64,000 nt of DNA, from positions 186,001 to 250,000 of the forward strand of contig NZ_NOXU01000031.1 of assembly GCF_002251795.1 (NCBI RefSeq). Direction: 5' to 3'. Made by a program: the position numbers and the translations under genes. This document shows, piece after piece, positions 54,676-63,245 of this stretch; position 1 is the first letter of the stretch, and every line of letters begins with the position of its first letter. The stretch is from Niveispirillum lacus. Its GTDB lineage: Bacteria > Pseudomonadota > Alphaproteobacteria > Azospirillales > Azospirillaceae. The notes under the pieces were generated by a model. It made no database searches. It was not told the origin of the DNA and saw only the letters and a list, made by a program, of their open reading frames with translations.

Positions 54676-56775
54676 TTAGAAGCCGGCCCGCAGAGACAGG
54701 CGGAAATCCCGGCCGGGCTGCGGCAATACATCTTTCAGGAAGGAGGTGGCCAGACGCACCTCTTCATTCGTCAGATTGCGCAGTTCCAGCAGCAGGGTAA
54801 TGTCCTGGTCGGCAAAGGGATGCCAGTCCATCGAGGCGTTGAACACCAGGGAGCTGTCGGTCGGCAGTTCAAGGGCGGCGGTGCGCTTCTGCTTGTCGGT
54901 CCACACCCCTTCGAACCGGGCCGCGACCGTGGCCAATTCCAGGCCCAGCCCGGCGCGGGCCGACAGGGCCGGGATACGCGGCAGGGGTGTGTTGGCGTCA
55001 CGGTCTGTGGCACGGACATAATCCACACCGCCATCCAGGGTCACCGTCACCTGATCATTGCGCAGCACGGTGGTTTCTGCCTCTAACTCGATACCCCAGA
55101 ATCGAGCATCAGTGGCAGAGAACTGGGCGACCGGCAGGCCATCCTCCTCCGCACCCGTCAGGCGCTCGTAGATATACTGGTCATAGTCTATCACGAACAG
55201 GTTGACGGACCCGTTAACCGGTCCCCCGGACTTCTTTAAAGTCGCCTCCACGCCCAGCCCGGTCTCTTTGCCCAACGTGCTGTCCCCGCGTTCATAGGTG
55301 CTGGTGGCCAGATGGGCGCCGTCGGACAGCAGTTCTTCTGCATTTGGGGCGCGCTCGGTACGCGACAGGCTGACCCCGGTCATCCACCCCCCACCCCACT
55401 GGCGCGAGGCGCCGGCGGAGACGGACACAGTGGTGAAATCACGGTCGAAATCGACGCTGGATGCCTGCACGTTCTGGCGTTCCAGCCGGACGCCGCCTTC
55501 CACGGCAAACGGCGCCAGGTCTAGGCGCTGCAGGGTGAAGATACCCATCTGGTCGGTGTCGCTGTGCGGGACAAAGGCTTCATCGCCGATGGCCTGGAAA
55601 TCGCGGCTGTTGGCCTGCACGCCGACTGCGCCTGACAGGTTGCCCAGTGCCCGCTGTACCAGCTCAATGCGGCCTTCCCAGCCCTTGTTCAGGAACCGCG
55701 TCCCCGTTTCGCTGCCTTCCAGCTCTTTGTGCTTGTAATCGGCCCAGCCGAAACGTACCCGCGTTGTTTCAAACGGGCCCAGGGGCTGGTTGACCTCTCC
55801 CATCAGGTCCAGACGGGTCTGCCCGAGATCAATCCGGACCGGACCTTCCTCGCCTTCTTCCTCTGCATGCGTTTCCCCTTCCTCATGCCCGTGGTCGGCA
55901 TGGGAATGGCCGGCGGAGATGCCGTAATTGCTCTCCAACCGGCTGGCGGAGGCCCCGAAGAAGCCCCAGTCCGCGATGTAGGACAGGCCACTGGTCGCGC
56001 CTTTCTGGATCAGGTCACTGTTGGCGACGCGGCCCTCGGCCTCCTCCTCGTCGTGGTCGCCATGTTCTTCGCCCTCCGCATCCCGGAGAATGGCCGATTC
56101 CAGGAGACCGGGAACCTCGTAATCGCCGGTCTGGCGATAGAATCCGTCCAGATGCAGGACAAAGGGGCCGTCCAGACGGGCATCCACGCCCGCTGCCAAT
56201 GACCGCTCGTTCGCGTTGGTGCCGATGCCGATGCGCGCAAAGCCATCCACGCCATCCTTGGGTTCGGCAACGGGGATCCGGCCATCAAGGATATTGATGA
56301 CGCCACCGGCGGCATTGTTACCATAGAGCAGGGTCGCGGGACCGCGCACGACTTCAACACGCTTTGCCGTGGCAAGGTCCAAGGCAGGCGCATGATCGGG
56401 GCTTGTGGTGCTGGCATCAATACTGCCAATGCCACCGGACAGGACACGGATGCGGTCACCGCCCTGGCCGCGAATGATCGGACGGGAAGCGCCAGCACCG
56501 AAACCCGTCTGCGATAGACCGGGCAGCCGATCCAATGCCTCGCCCAGGGTCGTCGACTGAGCCCGGTCCAATGCTTCCCCCGACAGGCTGGATGTTCCCT
56601 GCAGGATATCGAATCGTTTTGCCCCGATGGGTGAGGCCGTGACGATGATCTCCTCGACCCGGTCATGGGTGGAATTGTCGGCTGCGGGTACCTGCTGTGC
56701 CAGGGTGGGAGAGGCGGCAGCCATTCCGCCCATGAGGATCGCCACCAACCCGAGCCGCGACGTAGGTTTGCGCAT
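54676..56775 (-). CDS. TonB-dependent receptor, ZnuD-like (probable zinc uptake)
   Basis: The protein of about 699 residues has a signal peptide (MRKPTSRLGLVAILMGGMAAA), TonB box VEEIIVTASPIGA and plug (GEALDRLPGLSQTGFGAGASRPIIRGQGGDRIRVL). The beta-barrel ends FRLSLRAGF with the required C-terminal Phe. Two extracellular-loop segments are rich in His, Asp and Glu (EEHGDHDEEEAEGR and HSHADHGHEEGETHAEEE), as in ZnuD. These suggest capture of Zn2+ or a similar metal. ATG 56775 has AAGGG upstream. A Zur-like palindrome lies 16-29 bases before the start, supporting zinc-dependent repression. Confidence 0.88.
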   Translation of the reverse strand: MRKPTSRLGLVAILMGGMAAASPTLAQQVPAADNSTHDRVEEIIVTASPIGAKRFDILQGTSSLSGEALDRAQSTTLGEALDRLPGLSQTGFGAGASRPIIRGQGGDRIRVLSGGIGSIDASTTSPDHAPALDLATAKRVEVVRGPATLLYGNNAAGGVINILDGRIPVAEPKDGVDGFARIGIGTNANERSLAAGVDARLDGPFVLHLDGFYRQTGDYEVPGLLESAILRDAEGEEHGDHDEEEAEGRVANSDLIQKGATSGLSYIADWGFFGASASRLESNYGISAGHSHADHGHEEGETHAEEEGEEGPVRIDLGQTRLDLMGEVNQPLGPFETTRVRFGWADYKHKELEGSETGTRFLNKGWEGRIELVQRALGNLSGAVGVQANSRDFQAIGDEAFVPHSDTDQMGIFTLQRLDLAPFAVEGGVRLERQNVQASSVDFDRDFTTVSVSAGASRQWGGGWMTGVSLSRTERAPNAEELLSDGAHLATSTYERGDSTLGKETGLGVEATLKKSGGPVNGSVNLFVIDYDQYIYERLTGAEEDGLPVAQFSATDARFWGIELEAETTVLRNDQVTVTLDGGVDYVRATDRDANTPLPRIPALSARAGLGLELATVAARFEGVWTDKQKRTAALELPTDSSLVFNASMDWHPFADQDITLLLELRNLTNEEVRLATSFLKDVLPQPGRDFRLSLRAGF

Positions 56776-56790
56776 TGCTGAGCCCTTAAA

Positions 56791-56804
56791 TACGTTATAA
56801 CGTA
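56791..56804. promoter_or_regulatory. Candidate Zur (zinc uptake regulator) operator
   Basis: The perfect 14-base palindrome TACGTTATAACGTA contains GTTATAAC, the core of Zur boxes. It lies just upstream of a ZnuD-like receptor gene, where a zinc-loaded repressor would be expected to bind. Confidence 0.6.
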
Positions 56805-56879
56805 ACCTTTGATAGGCGCAGTGGGTCGCAGGGGTCAAGCGGCGAAACGGGGTAATCGGCGCGATCCGGGGATGCCGGG

Positions 56880-58118
56880 TCAGTCGTGTCGGGCCTGCGC
56901 GAAGGTGGCGCCGTCCAGTTCCGCGCCGTCCAATTTTGCCCCACGCAGGTCAGCACCGGTAAAGTCAGCGCCCTTGGCGATGGCGCCGCGCAGGTCGGCA
57001 TTGCGCAGGTCGGCGCCCTGCAAACGCGCGCCGGACAGGCGTGTTGGCCAACGGCGGTCGGGCATATCGGCACTGACCAACGGTGTAAGATTTGCGCCCT
57101 GCAAGAAGGCCCCCCCCAGATGGGCCCGTTCTAGATTGGCACCGCGCAGATCGGCGCCACCCATTTGGGTGTCGCGCAGATCGGTGCATTCCAGATCAAC
57201 CATCACCAGACAGGCATTGGTCCATAGTGACCGGCGCGCCAGGGCATAAGGCATTTTGGCCGCTGTCATGTTTCGTCCACGCAGGTCCTGGCCCATCAGG
57301 TCGCGGCCGCTGAAATCGGCCCGTTTACCGCCGCGACCTGCACTCAGTACCCATTCGGCATGGGCGGCCAGCACAAGCTCTACCGGTTCAGCCCCGTTGA
57401 TCGTGCCCGGCAGCAGCGCCCCCGCCCGTCGCAGGTCGGACATGGCATGCGCGTCGAGAATCGCGCCCCGGAAATTGGCTCCTTCGGCCAGGGCATCGCG
57501 CAGAATGGCGTCGGTGAGGACGGCGCCAGCGAAATCCGCCTCCTGCAACTGTGCACCTTGAAGGTTGGCGCCGTCCAGCATGGCACCTTTGAAATTGGCC
57601 CCGCGCAGATCGGCGCCGCGCAGATCGACATGGCGCATATTGGCGTCGGTGAAGTCGGCCTTCAGGGTGATGGCGCCATTCATCTTGGAGCCGGTGAAAT
57701 CGGCATGGGCAGCGATGACAGCAGCCAGATTGGGCACACGCCCGTCAAACGCCTGGGGCAGGGGTTTACCGCCGCGATAAACAGCCAGGATGGCTTCCCG
57801 GATATCGGTGTCACGCAGCTTGGCCTTGGTCAGGTCAGCCCCACGCATGGTGATGCCGCGCATATCCGCCTTTGACAGGTCGGCCTGTTGCAGGTTTGCC
57901 AGTCGCAGGTCGGCGGCGAACAGATTGGCCCCGGTCAGCCGCGTCTTCACCATTTGCGCCTGATCGAAACGGGACCCTGTCAGTTCAGCGCTGCGCAGAT
58001 CCATGTTTGACAGGTTGACGCCGCGCAGATCGCACAGAACAAAAATAGCCCGCAGCCCACCGATCCGGCCTTCCATCAGCTTGGTATGGCGGCGCAAGGC
58101 CTCCAGCAGTTCCTCCAT
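56880..58118 (-). CDS. Pentapeptide-repeat protein
   Basis: A protein of about 412 residues is built largely of A(D/N)Lxx pentapeptides in two long blocks, roughly residues 30-115 and 145-230, and a C-terminal block (DLRGANLERAHLGGAFLQGANL, later ADLRGAKLDGAELDGATF). These fold into right-handed square beta-helices. Non-repeat segments separate the blocks. The function of most members is unknown; a few mimic DNA and protect gyrase. I chose ATG 58118; a TTG at 58190 extends the frame by 24 codons. Confidence 0.85.
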   Translation of the reverse strand: MEELLEALRRHTKLMEGRIGGLRAIFVLCDLRGVNLSNMDLRSAELTGSRFDQAQMVKTRLTGANLFAADLRLANLQQADLSKADMRGITMRGADLTKAKLRDTDIREAILAVYRGGKPLPQAFDGRVPNLAAVIAAHADFTGSKMNGAITLKADFTDANMRHVDLRGADLRGANFKGAMLDGANLQGAQLQEADFAGAVLTDAILRDALAEGANFRGAILDAHAMSDLRRAGALLPGTINGAEPVELVLAAHAEWVLSAGRGGKRADFSGRDLMGQDLRGRNMTAAKMPYALARRSLWTNACLVMVDLECTDLRDTQMGGADLRGANLERAHLGGAFLQGANLTPLVSADMPDRRWPTRLSGARLQGADLRNADLRGAIAKGADFTGADLRGAKLDGAELDGATFAQARHD

Positions 58119-58328
58119 CGAGGGGCGTCGCCACGTCGGTTCCGCCGATTGCGCTGCCTCCGCTGTCAAGCCGCACTGCCTTCCTGTCAATGATCTGAAA
58201 AGGGGGCATCGAGCGCCCGAACCGCACTATGCCAGAGCTTTCCAGGCTTGCACACCGGTGTGTGGCTCTCAAAAGTTCATATCCACAGCTTTTCATTTCA
58301 GTGGGTCGGCGCGGCAAGGTTACCGCTA

Positions 58329-58589
58329 TCAGTTCACAAACTTTCGGGCATTGGCCACCATGGTGGAATACATGGTGCGGATGAAATCCGTGGGCCGCAG
58401 CCGGCCCAGCGGAATGTTCTCCGAGGCATAGGTGACCAACTCCTCCGGCGGCTTTACTGGCACCACCTCCAGTCCCGATTTGCGCAGACCCTCCACGACG
58501 GATTTCGCCTGCTTCATATAATCCTCATTAAAGAAGGACTTGTCGGCGTCCTTGATGGACTGGGCGATGATCTCCTGAATGGACGGCAC
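58329..58589 (-). CDS. Small conserved-looking helical protein, unrecognised
   Basis: The 86-residue soluble protein starts PSIQEIIAQSIKDADKSFFNEDYMKQAKSVVEGL and ends RPTDFIRTMYSTMVANARKFVN. It is mostly helical with no cysteines or membrane segment. I do not recognise a family, though its regular composition and ordinary codon use suggest a real gene. It lies between the pentapeptide-repeat gene and the DUF962 gene on the same strand. Confidence 0.65.
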   Translation of the reverse strand: MPSIQEIIAQSIKDADKSFFNEDYMKQAKSVVEGLRKSGLEVVPVKPPEELVTYASENIPLGRLRPTDFIRTMYSTMVANARKFVN

Positions 58590-58632
58590 GCGCGCGTTCC
58601 TCGGGCTCTGGACTGTGAAAGGTCAGGGGGAA

Positions 58633-58968
58633 TTAACCATTAATCCCCGCGCGGCGCAATTCCGGCCCCAATCGGCCCGCCACAAACAGGAAAAACATCC
58701 GGTAATCAGCGATCATCGACCAGAGCGGATAGGTGAAGGTGGCGGGCTTGTTATGCTCGACCAGGGCATGGGACAGCCAGGCAAAGAAATAGCCCGACAG
58801 GGGCATGCCGATCAGCCAAAGCGGGTCCATCGTGGCACCAAACAGGACCAGAAAACCCAGGGCGATGGCGCTCCCGACATAATGGAAACCGCGGGTCAGG
58901 GGCTTTGAATGTTCACGCAGGTAGAAGGGCCAGAAGGCCTCAAATGTCTGATATTCACGCTGTGCCAT
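58633..58968 (-). CDS. DUF962 / Mpo1-like membrane protein
   Basis: The 111-residue protein has YQTFEAFWPFYLREHSKPLTRGFHYVGSAIAL, then two or three membrane helices and the HALVEHNKPATFTYPLWSMIADYRMFFLF segment. The conserved HS.P..R..H and E.N.PATF.YP motifs identify DUF962. The yeast member Mpo1 oxidises 2-hydroxy fatty acids using these histidines; bacterial roles are untested. Confidence 0.9.
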   Translation of the reverse strand: MAQREYQTFEAFWPFYLREHSKPLTRGFHYVGSAIALGFLVLFGATMDPLWLIGMPLSGYFFAWLSHALVEHNKPATFTYPLWSMIADYRMFFLFVAGRLGPELRRAGING

Positions 58969-59122
58969 GGCTGCAATCCTCCCGCCACATGGGCGCTTAG
59001 GTCATTTTCTTGCCATCTCGCTGCCCAACGCATAAGTCAAAGCGTTCGTCGGGGCTTGTCAAGGTGCCGGATGTTGCGCCACCGCCCCGCTGTTTCATGC
59101 CACTGATTTGAGGGCCGGGAAA

Positions 59123-60151
59123 ATGGGTTACAAGGTCGCTGTCGTTGGCGCCACGGGCAATGTCGGCCGGGAGATGCTGCAGACGTTGGCAGACCGGAAC
59201 TTCCCGGTGGGCGAGGTTGTGGCCCTGGCGTCGGAGCGTTCGGTCGGTCAGCAGGTGTCGTTCGGTGAGGATCAGGTCCTCAAGGTTCAGGACCTGGCCA
59301 AGTTTGACTTCTCGGGCACTGATTTTGTGCTCTCATCCCCCGGTGCCAAGATTTCCGCGCAATTTGCGCCGCGCGCCGCCGCCGCCGGCGCCTGCGTCAT
59401 CGACAATACCAGCCATTTCCGCATGGACCCGGATGTGCCGCTGGTGGTGCCGGAGGTGAACCCGCATCATCTGGCCGGATGGCGCAAGAAGGGCATCATC
59501 GCCAATCCTAACTGCTCCACGATCCAGATGGTGGTGGCGTTGAAGCCCCTGCATGATCTGGCCAAGATCCGCCGCGTCGTTGTTTCCACCTATCAGTCGG
59601 TGTCGGGCGGCGGCAAGGAGGCGATGGATGAGCTGTTCACCCAGACCCGCGCCATCTATGTCAACGATCCGGTGGAAAAGAAGAAATTCACCAAGCAGAT
59701 CGCCTTCAACGTCATCCCGCATATTGACGTCTTCATGGATGACGGCATGACGAAGGAAGAGTGGAAGATGGTGGTCGAGACCAAGAAGATCCTTGACCCC
59801 GCCATCAAGGTGACGGCGACGGCGGTTCGCGTGCCCGTGTTCATCGGCCATTCGGAATCGATCAATATCGAATTCGAGAACCCGATCACCGCCGACGAGG
59901 CCCGCAAGGCCCTGCGCGCCGCCCCCGGCATCTCCGTTGTCGACCATCGCGTGGACGAGGGCTATGTCACCCCCGTCGAAATCGCCGGTGAGGATAATGT
60001 CTTCATCAGCCGTATCCGTGAGGATGCGACGGTTGAAAACGGCCTGAACCTGTGGGTCGTGGCCGACAATCTGCGCAAGGGTGCGGCGCTGAACGCCGTA
60101 CAGATCGCCGAAGTGATGATCCGCGACGGGCATATCGGCCCGGCGGAGTGA
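59123..60151 (+). CDS. asd: Aspartate-semialdehyde dehydrogenase
   Basis: The 342-residue enzyme starts GYKVAVVGATGNVGREMLQTLADRNFP. It carries the phosphate-loop region SSPGAKISAQF, the catalytic Cys C131 in ANPNCSTIQM and VSTYQSVSGGGKEAMDEL. It makes aspartate semialdehyde for lysine, threonine, methionine and diaminopimelate. ATG 59123 begins at the Rossmann strand; an ATG five codons upstream is possible. The length is normal. Confidence 0.97.
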   Translation: MGYKVAVVGATGNVGREMLQTLADRNFPVGEVVALASERSVGQQVSFGEDQVLKVQDLAKFDFSGTDFVLSSPGAKISAQFAPRAAAAGACVIDNTSHFRMDPDVPLVVPEVNPHHLAGWRKKGIIANPNCSTIQMVVALKPLHDLAKIRRVVVSTYQSVSGGGKEAMDELFTQTRAIYVNDPVEKKKFTKQIAFNVIPHIDVFMDDGMTKEEWKMVVETKKILDPAIKVTATAVRVPVFIGHSESINIEFENPITADEARKALRAAPGISVVDHRVDEGYVTPVEIAGEDNVFISRIREDATVENGLNLWVVADNLRKGAALNAVQIAEVMIRDGHIGPAE

Positions 60152-60334
60152 TTTCTGCAGGATGAGCGATGCGGCGGCCCCAGTGGCCGCCGTTTTGCTT
60201 TTGGGGCCAGCGTTGCCATCACCTTTCCGTTCCCCCTGGAACAGACCTTTGTCCGGGTGGTGCCATATGGTAGGACGCTGACCGGCATCGATAACGCCCC
60301 CTCCGCCGGGGCCATGCAAAAGGGAATGTGGGAG

Positions 60335-61024
60335 ATGACGAAGCTTGTCCTGATCCGCCATGGTCAGAGCGTGTGGAACCAGTTGGACCTGTTCACGGGC
60401 TGGACCGATGTGGACCTGTCGCCGCAGGGCGTGGAGGAGGCCAAGGAGGCCGGCGTCAAGCTGAAGGCGGCGGGCCTGGATTTCGACATCTGCCACACCT
60501 CGGTCCTGAAGCGCGCCATCAAGACCAGCAATCTGGCGCTGGAAGCCATGGACCGTATCTGGGTGCCGCAGTTCAAGAGCTGGCAGTTGAACGAGCGCCA
60601 TTATGGCGGCCTGCAGGGTCTGAACAAGACCGAGACGGCGGCCAAGCATGGCGCCGATCAGGTCAAGATCTGGCGCCGGTCCTACGACATCGCCCCGCCC
60701 GTCCTGGCCGAGGATGATGAGCGCCTGCCCGACGCCGACCCGCGCTATGCCGACCTGTCGAAGGAACAACTGCCGCGCACCGAAAGCCTGAAGGATTGCG
60801 TGGCGCGCGTGGTGCCCTACTGGACCGACGTGATCGCCCCGCAGGTCAAGGCCGGCAAGCGTGTGCTGGTCGCCGCCCATGGCAACAGCCTGCGCGGTCT
60901 GGTCAAGTATCTGTCCGGCATGGGCGATGATGAGATCGTCCAGTTTGAAATTCCGACCGGCAAGCCCATCGTCTATGAGCTGGATGCCGATCTGAAGGCC
61001 CTGGACCGGTATTTCCTGGATTGA
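60335..61024 (+). CDS. gpmA: 2,3-bisphosphoglycerate-dependent phosphoglycerate mutase
   Basis: The 229-residue enzyme has the phosphohistidine motif [18 protein letters not shown]-type [36 protein letters not shown] and [15 protein letters not shown]. These match the dPGM group that interconverts 3- and 2-phosphoglycerate in glycolysis. I chose ATG 60335 because the conserved start is there; an open frame back to 60257 adds 26 unsupported codons. Confidence 0.95.
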   Translation: MTKLVLIRHGQSVWNQLDLFTGWTDVDLSPQGVEEAKEAGVKLKAAGLDFDICHTSVLKRAIKTSNLALEAMDRIWVPQFKSWQLNERHYGGLQGLNKTETAAKHGADQVKIWRRSYDIAPPVLAEDDERLPDADPRYADLSKEQLPRTESLKDCVARVVPYWTDVIAPQVKAGKRVLVAAHGNSLRGLVKYLSGMGDDEIVQFEIPTGKPIVYELDADLKALDRYFLD

Positions 61025-61036
61025 GCCCCGTTTGCG

Positions 61037-61063
61037 CCATCGTGGGGATTTTCCCCACGGTGG
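61037..61063. terminator. Candidate bidirectional terminator between gpmA and DUF1192 gene
   Basis: CGTGGGGA pairs with TCCCCACG around TTT, extended by flanking CCA/TGG, and lies between the two convergent stop codons. No long T-run is present. Confidence 0.5.
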
Positions 61064-61071
61064 CCAAGGTT

Positions 61072-61260
61072 CTATTTCTTGAAGAAGGCCTGGGCAGCGG
61101 CCTGTACATCCTGTTTCTCGCGGATCGTGTCGCGCACCCGACGGATTTCCGCCTCCAGTGCCGCGATATAGTCGTTTAGATCCCCGATAGACAGTCCGGT
61201 CAGATCCACCGGCTTGGTTGGTTTTGGGGTCGGCAGCAACTCATCCAGGTCGAAAGCCAT
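61072..61260 (-). CDS. DUF1192 protein
   Basis: The 62-residue protein has the DUF1192 pattern: MAFDLDELLP, a Pro-rich linker, DLTGLSIGDLNDYIAALEAEIRRVRDTIREKQ and a short tail. The second half is a short coiled coil. The family is confined mainly to alphaproteobacteria and has no known function. Divergent from the quinone oxidoreductase gene. Confidence 0.85.
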   Translation of the reverse strand: MAFDLDELLPTPKPTKPVDLTGLSIGDLNDYIAALEAEIRRVRDTIREKQDVQAAAQAFFKK

Positions 61261-61345
61261 CGGTTCCCTCCCTATCTTTTCGGGTCGGGGTACTTTGCGG
61301 TATTGCGGCCCCGACTGCCACAGCGATCATTAAGGAACCTTTGCC

Positions 61346-62341
61346 ATGTCCCTGCCCAGCCAGATGCGCGCCGTGGAGATCACACAGCCCGGTGGGCCGG
61401 AGGTGCTCTCGCTCACCACCCGCCCTGTGCCAGTGCCGGCAGCGGGCGAAGTGCTGATCCAGGTGGCGGCGGCTGGTGTCAACCGGCCGGATGTGGTGCA
61501 GCGTCAAGGGCTTTATCCGCCGCCGCCCGGCGCCAGCGACCTGCCGGGGCTGGAAGTATCGGGGACGATTGTGGCTCTTGGTCCCGGCGTCACCGACTGG
61601 CAGGTGGGGGACAGGGTGTGTGCCCTGCTGGGCGGCGGGGGATATGCTGAATATGCCACGGTAGCAGCGGGGCAAGTGCTGCCGGTGCCCGATGGGTTGG
61701 ATATGGTCCAGGCCGCAGCCCTGCCTGAAACCGTTTTCACCGTCTGGACCAATGTCGTGGAGCGGGCTGCCCTGTCGGCTGGGGACAGCTTCCTGGTGCA
61801 TGGCGGCACATCGGGCATCGGTACCATTGCCATACAAGTAGGGAAAGCGCTGGGTGCCACGGTTTTTGCCACCGCTGGCGGGGTTGACAAGGTAAGAGCC
61901 TGCCGCGATCTGGGGGCCGACCACGCGATTGATTACAAGACCCAGGACTTTGTGGCGGTGGTCAAGGAGATCACCGGCAAGCGCGGCGTGGATGTCATTC
62001 TGGACATGGTGGGCGGAGATTATTTACCCCGCAATATCGAGTGTCTGGCCGTCGATGGCCGGCATGTCTCGATCGCATTTCTGCGCGGGCCCAAGGTGGA
62101 ACTGAACCTCGCACCGGTCATGCTTAAACGCCTGACCCTGACCGGGTCCACCCTGCGGGCGCGGTCGTCAGTGCAGAAGGCGGCCCTGGCAGCGACTGTA
62201 CGGGACAAGGTCTGGCCGCTTGTGACGGCCGGCAAGGTGCGCCCGGTCATTGCCACGACCTTCCCGCTGGAACAGGCGGCAGATGCACATCGGCTGATGG
62301 AAAGCTCTGCCCATATCGGAAAGATCATGCTGGTTCTGTAA
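61346..62341 (+). CDS. NAD(P)H quinone oxidoreductase (zeta-crystallin / PIG3 type MDR)
   Basis: The 331-residue medium-chain reductase lacks zinc ligands, as expected for this group. Landmarks are AAAGVNRPDVVQRQGLYPPPPGASDLPGLEVSG, VGDRVCALLGGGGYAEYA, the NADP fold FLVHGGTSGIGTIAIQVGKALGA and VDVILDMVGGDYLPRN. It probably reduces quinones or enones. AAGGA lies upstream of the ATG. Confidence 0.93.
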   Translation: MSLPSQMRAVEITQPGGPEVLSLTTRPVPVPAAGEVLIQVAAAGVNRPDVVQRQGLYPPPPGASDLPGLEVSGTIVALGPGVTDWQVGDRVCALLGGGGYAEYATVAAGQVLPVPDGLDMVQAAALPETVFTVWTNVVERAALSAGDSFLVHGGTSGIGTIAIQVGKALGATVFATAGGVDKVRACRDLGADHAIDYKTQDFVAVVKEITGKRGVDVILDMVGGDYLPRNIECLAVDGRHVSIAFLRGPKVELNLAPVMLKRLTLTGSTLRARSSVQKAALAATVRDKVWPLVTAGKVRPVIATTFPLEQAADAHRLMESSAHIGKIMLVL

Positions 62342-62527
62342 GCCTGCTGCCTGTTTGGTAAAAAATCCCGTGGCTTGTCCCGTGCCGGGACGCTATAGGT
62401 GATGCGTCGTTGACTTGTCCGTCCGGTTGGCTGCGCGGGGCCCCTCCCGCGCGCGACGGGCGGCTTTTGCGTTCATGGATCGATTTGCTACCGGCCCGAT
62501 GGTCGGCAAAGCGTTTGAGGAGGAAGC

Positions 62528-63130
62528 ATGGCACTGCCCCTGATGCCGAAGGCCACCGCCGTGTGGCTGGTCGAAAATACCAGCCTGACCTTTGAGCAGG
62601 TCGCGGAATTCTGCGGCATGCATGAGCTTGAGGTGCAGGCCATCGCCGATGGCGAGGTGGCGGTTGGCATGGTCGGCCGCGACCCAGTGGCCGGCGGTGA
62701 ACTGACGGCGGAAGAGATTGCCCGTGTTGAGGCCAATCCCAACCTGAAACTGAAGATGCGCCATCAGGACCTGCCGCAGCCGGTGGCCCGTTCCAAGGGC
62801 CCGCGCTACACACCGGTCACCAAGCGTGGCGACAAGCCCGATGCGATTGCTCACCTGCTGAAGGCCCATCCGGAATTGTCGGATGCACAGATCTGCAAGC
62901 TGATCGGCACGACCAAGCCGACCATTGCTGCCGTTCGTGACAAGACCCATTGGAATTCCGCCAACATCAAGGCCCGTAACCCTGTGCTGCTGGGTCTGTG
63001 CAGCCAGCGCGAGTTGGATGCCGCCTTGGAGCGGGCCCGCCGTGGCCGTCCTGAGCTGGAAACCCCTGAAATGGACGCGGTGGACGAGGATATGGACCCG
63101 ACGCTGGCCGAGGGTGATCAGGAAGACTGA
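62528..63130 (+). CDS. trcR: DUF1013 protein, cell-cycle transcriptional regulator TrcR family
   Basis: The 200-residue protein begins MPKATAVWLVENTSLTFEQVAEFCGMHELEVQAIADGE. Its middle has PEGE-like EEIARVEANPNLKLKM and a second helix-turn-helix-like part, SDAQICKLIGTTKPTIAAVRDKTHWNSANIKARNPVLLGLC, ending in an acidic tail. This matches the DUF1013 family known from alphaproteobacterial cell-cycle work as TrcR. GAGGAGGAAGC precedes the ATG. A terminator follows. Confidence 0.85.
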   Translation: MALPLMPKATAVWLVENTSLTFEQVAEFCGMHELEVQAIADGEVAVGMVGRDPVAGGELTAEEIARVEANPNLKLKMRHQDLPQPVARSKGPRYTPVTKRGDKPDAIAHLLKAHPELSDAQICKLIGTTKPTIAAVRDKTHWNSANIKARNPVLLGLCSQRELDAALERARRGRPELETPEMDAVDEDMDPTLAEGDQED

Positions 63131-63156
63131 GCGGTACCTTGCGTTCATCGGAAATT

Positions 63157-63187
63157 GGCCGGCTTCCCTTGTGAAGCCGGCCTTTTT
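63157..63187 (+). terminator. Rho-independent terminator after trcR
   Basis: GGCCGGCTTC pairs with GAAGCCGGCC around CCTTGT and is followed by TTTTT, 27 bases past the trcR stop. Confidence 0.92.
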
Positions 63188-63245
63188 CTTTTCAGGCGTT
63201 GGTACGATATCCTGCTTCTCGACGGCTAACGCTATGGGGGGTGAA

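Noticed and set aside
59333-60880. A 515-codon open frame antisense to asd and gpmA.
   Set aside because: Both sense genes are well-known enzymes; the antisense product has no recognisable domain.
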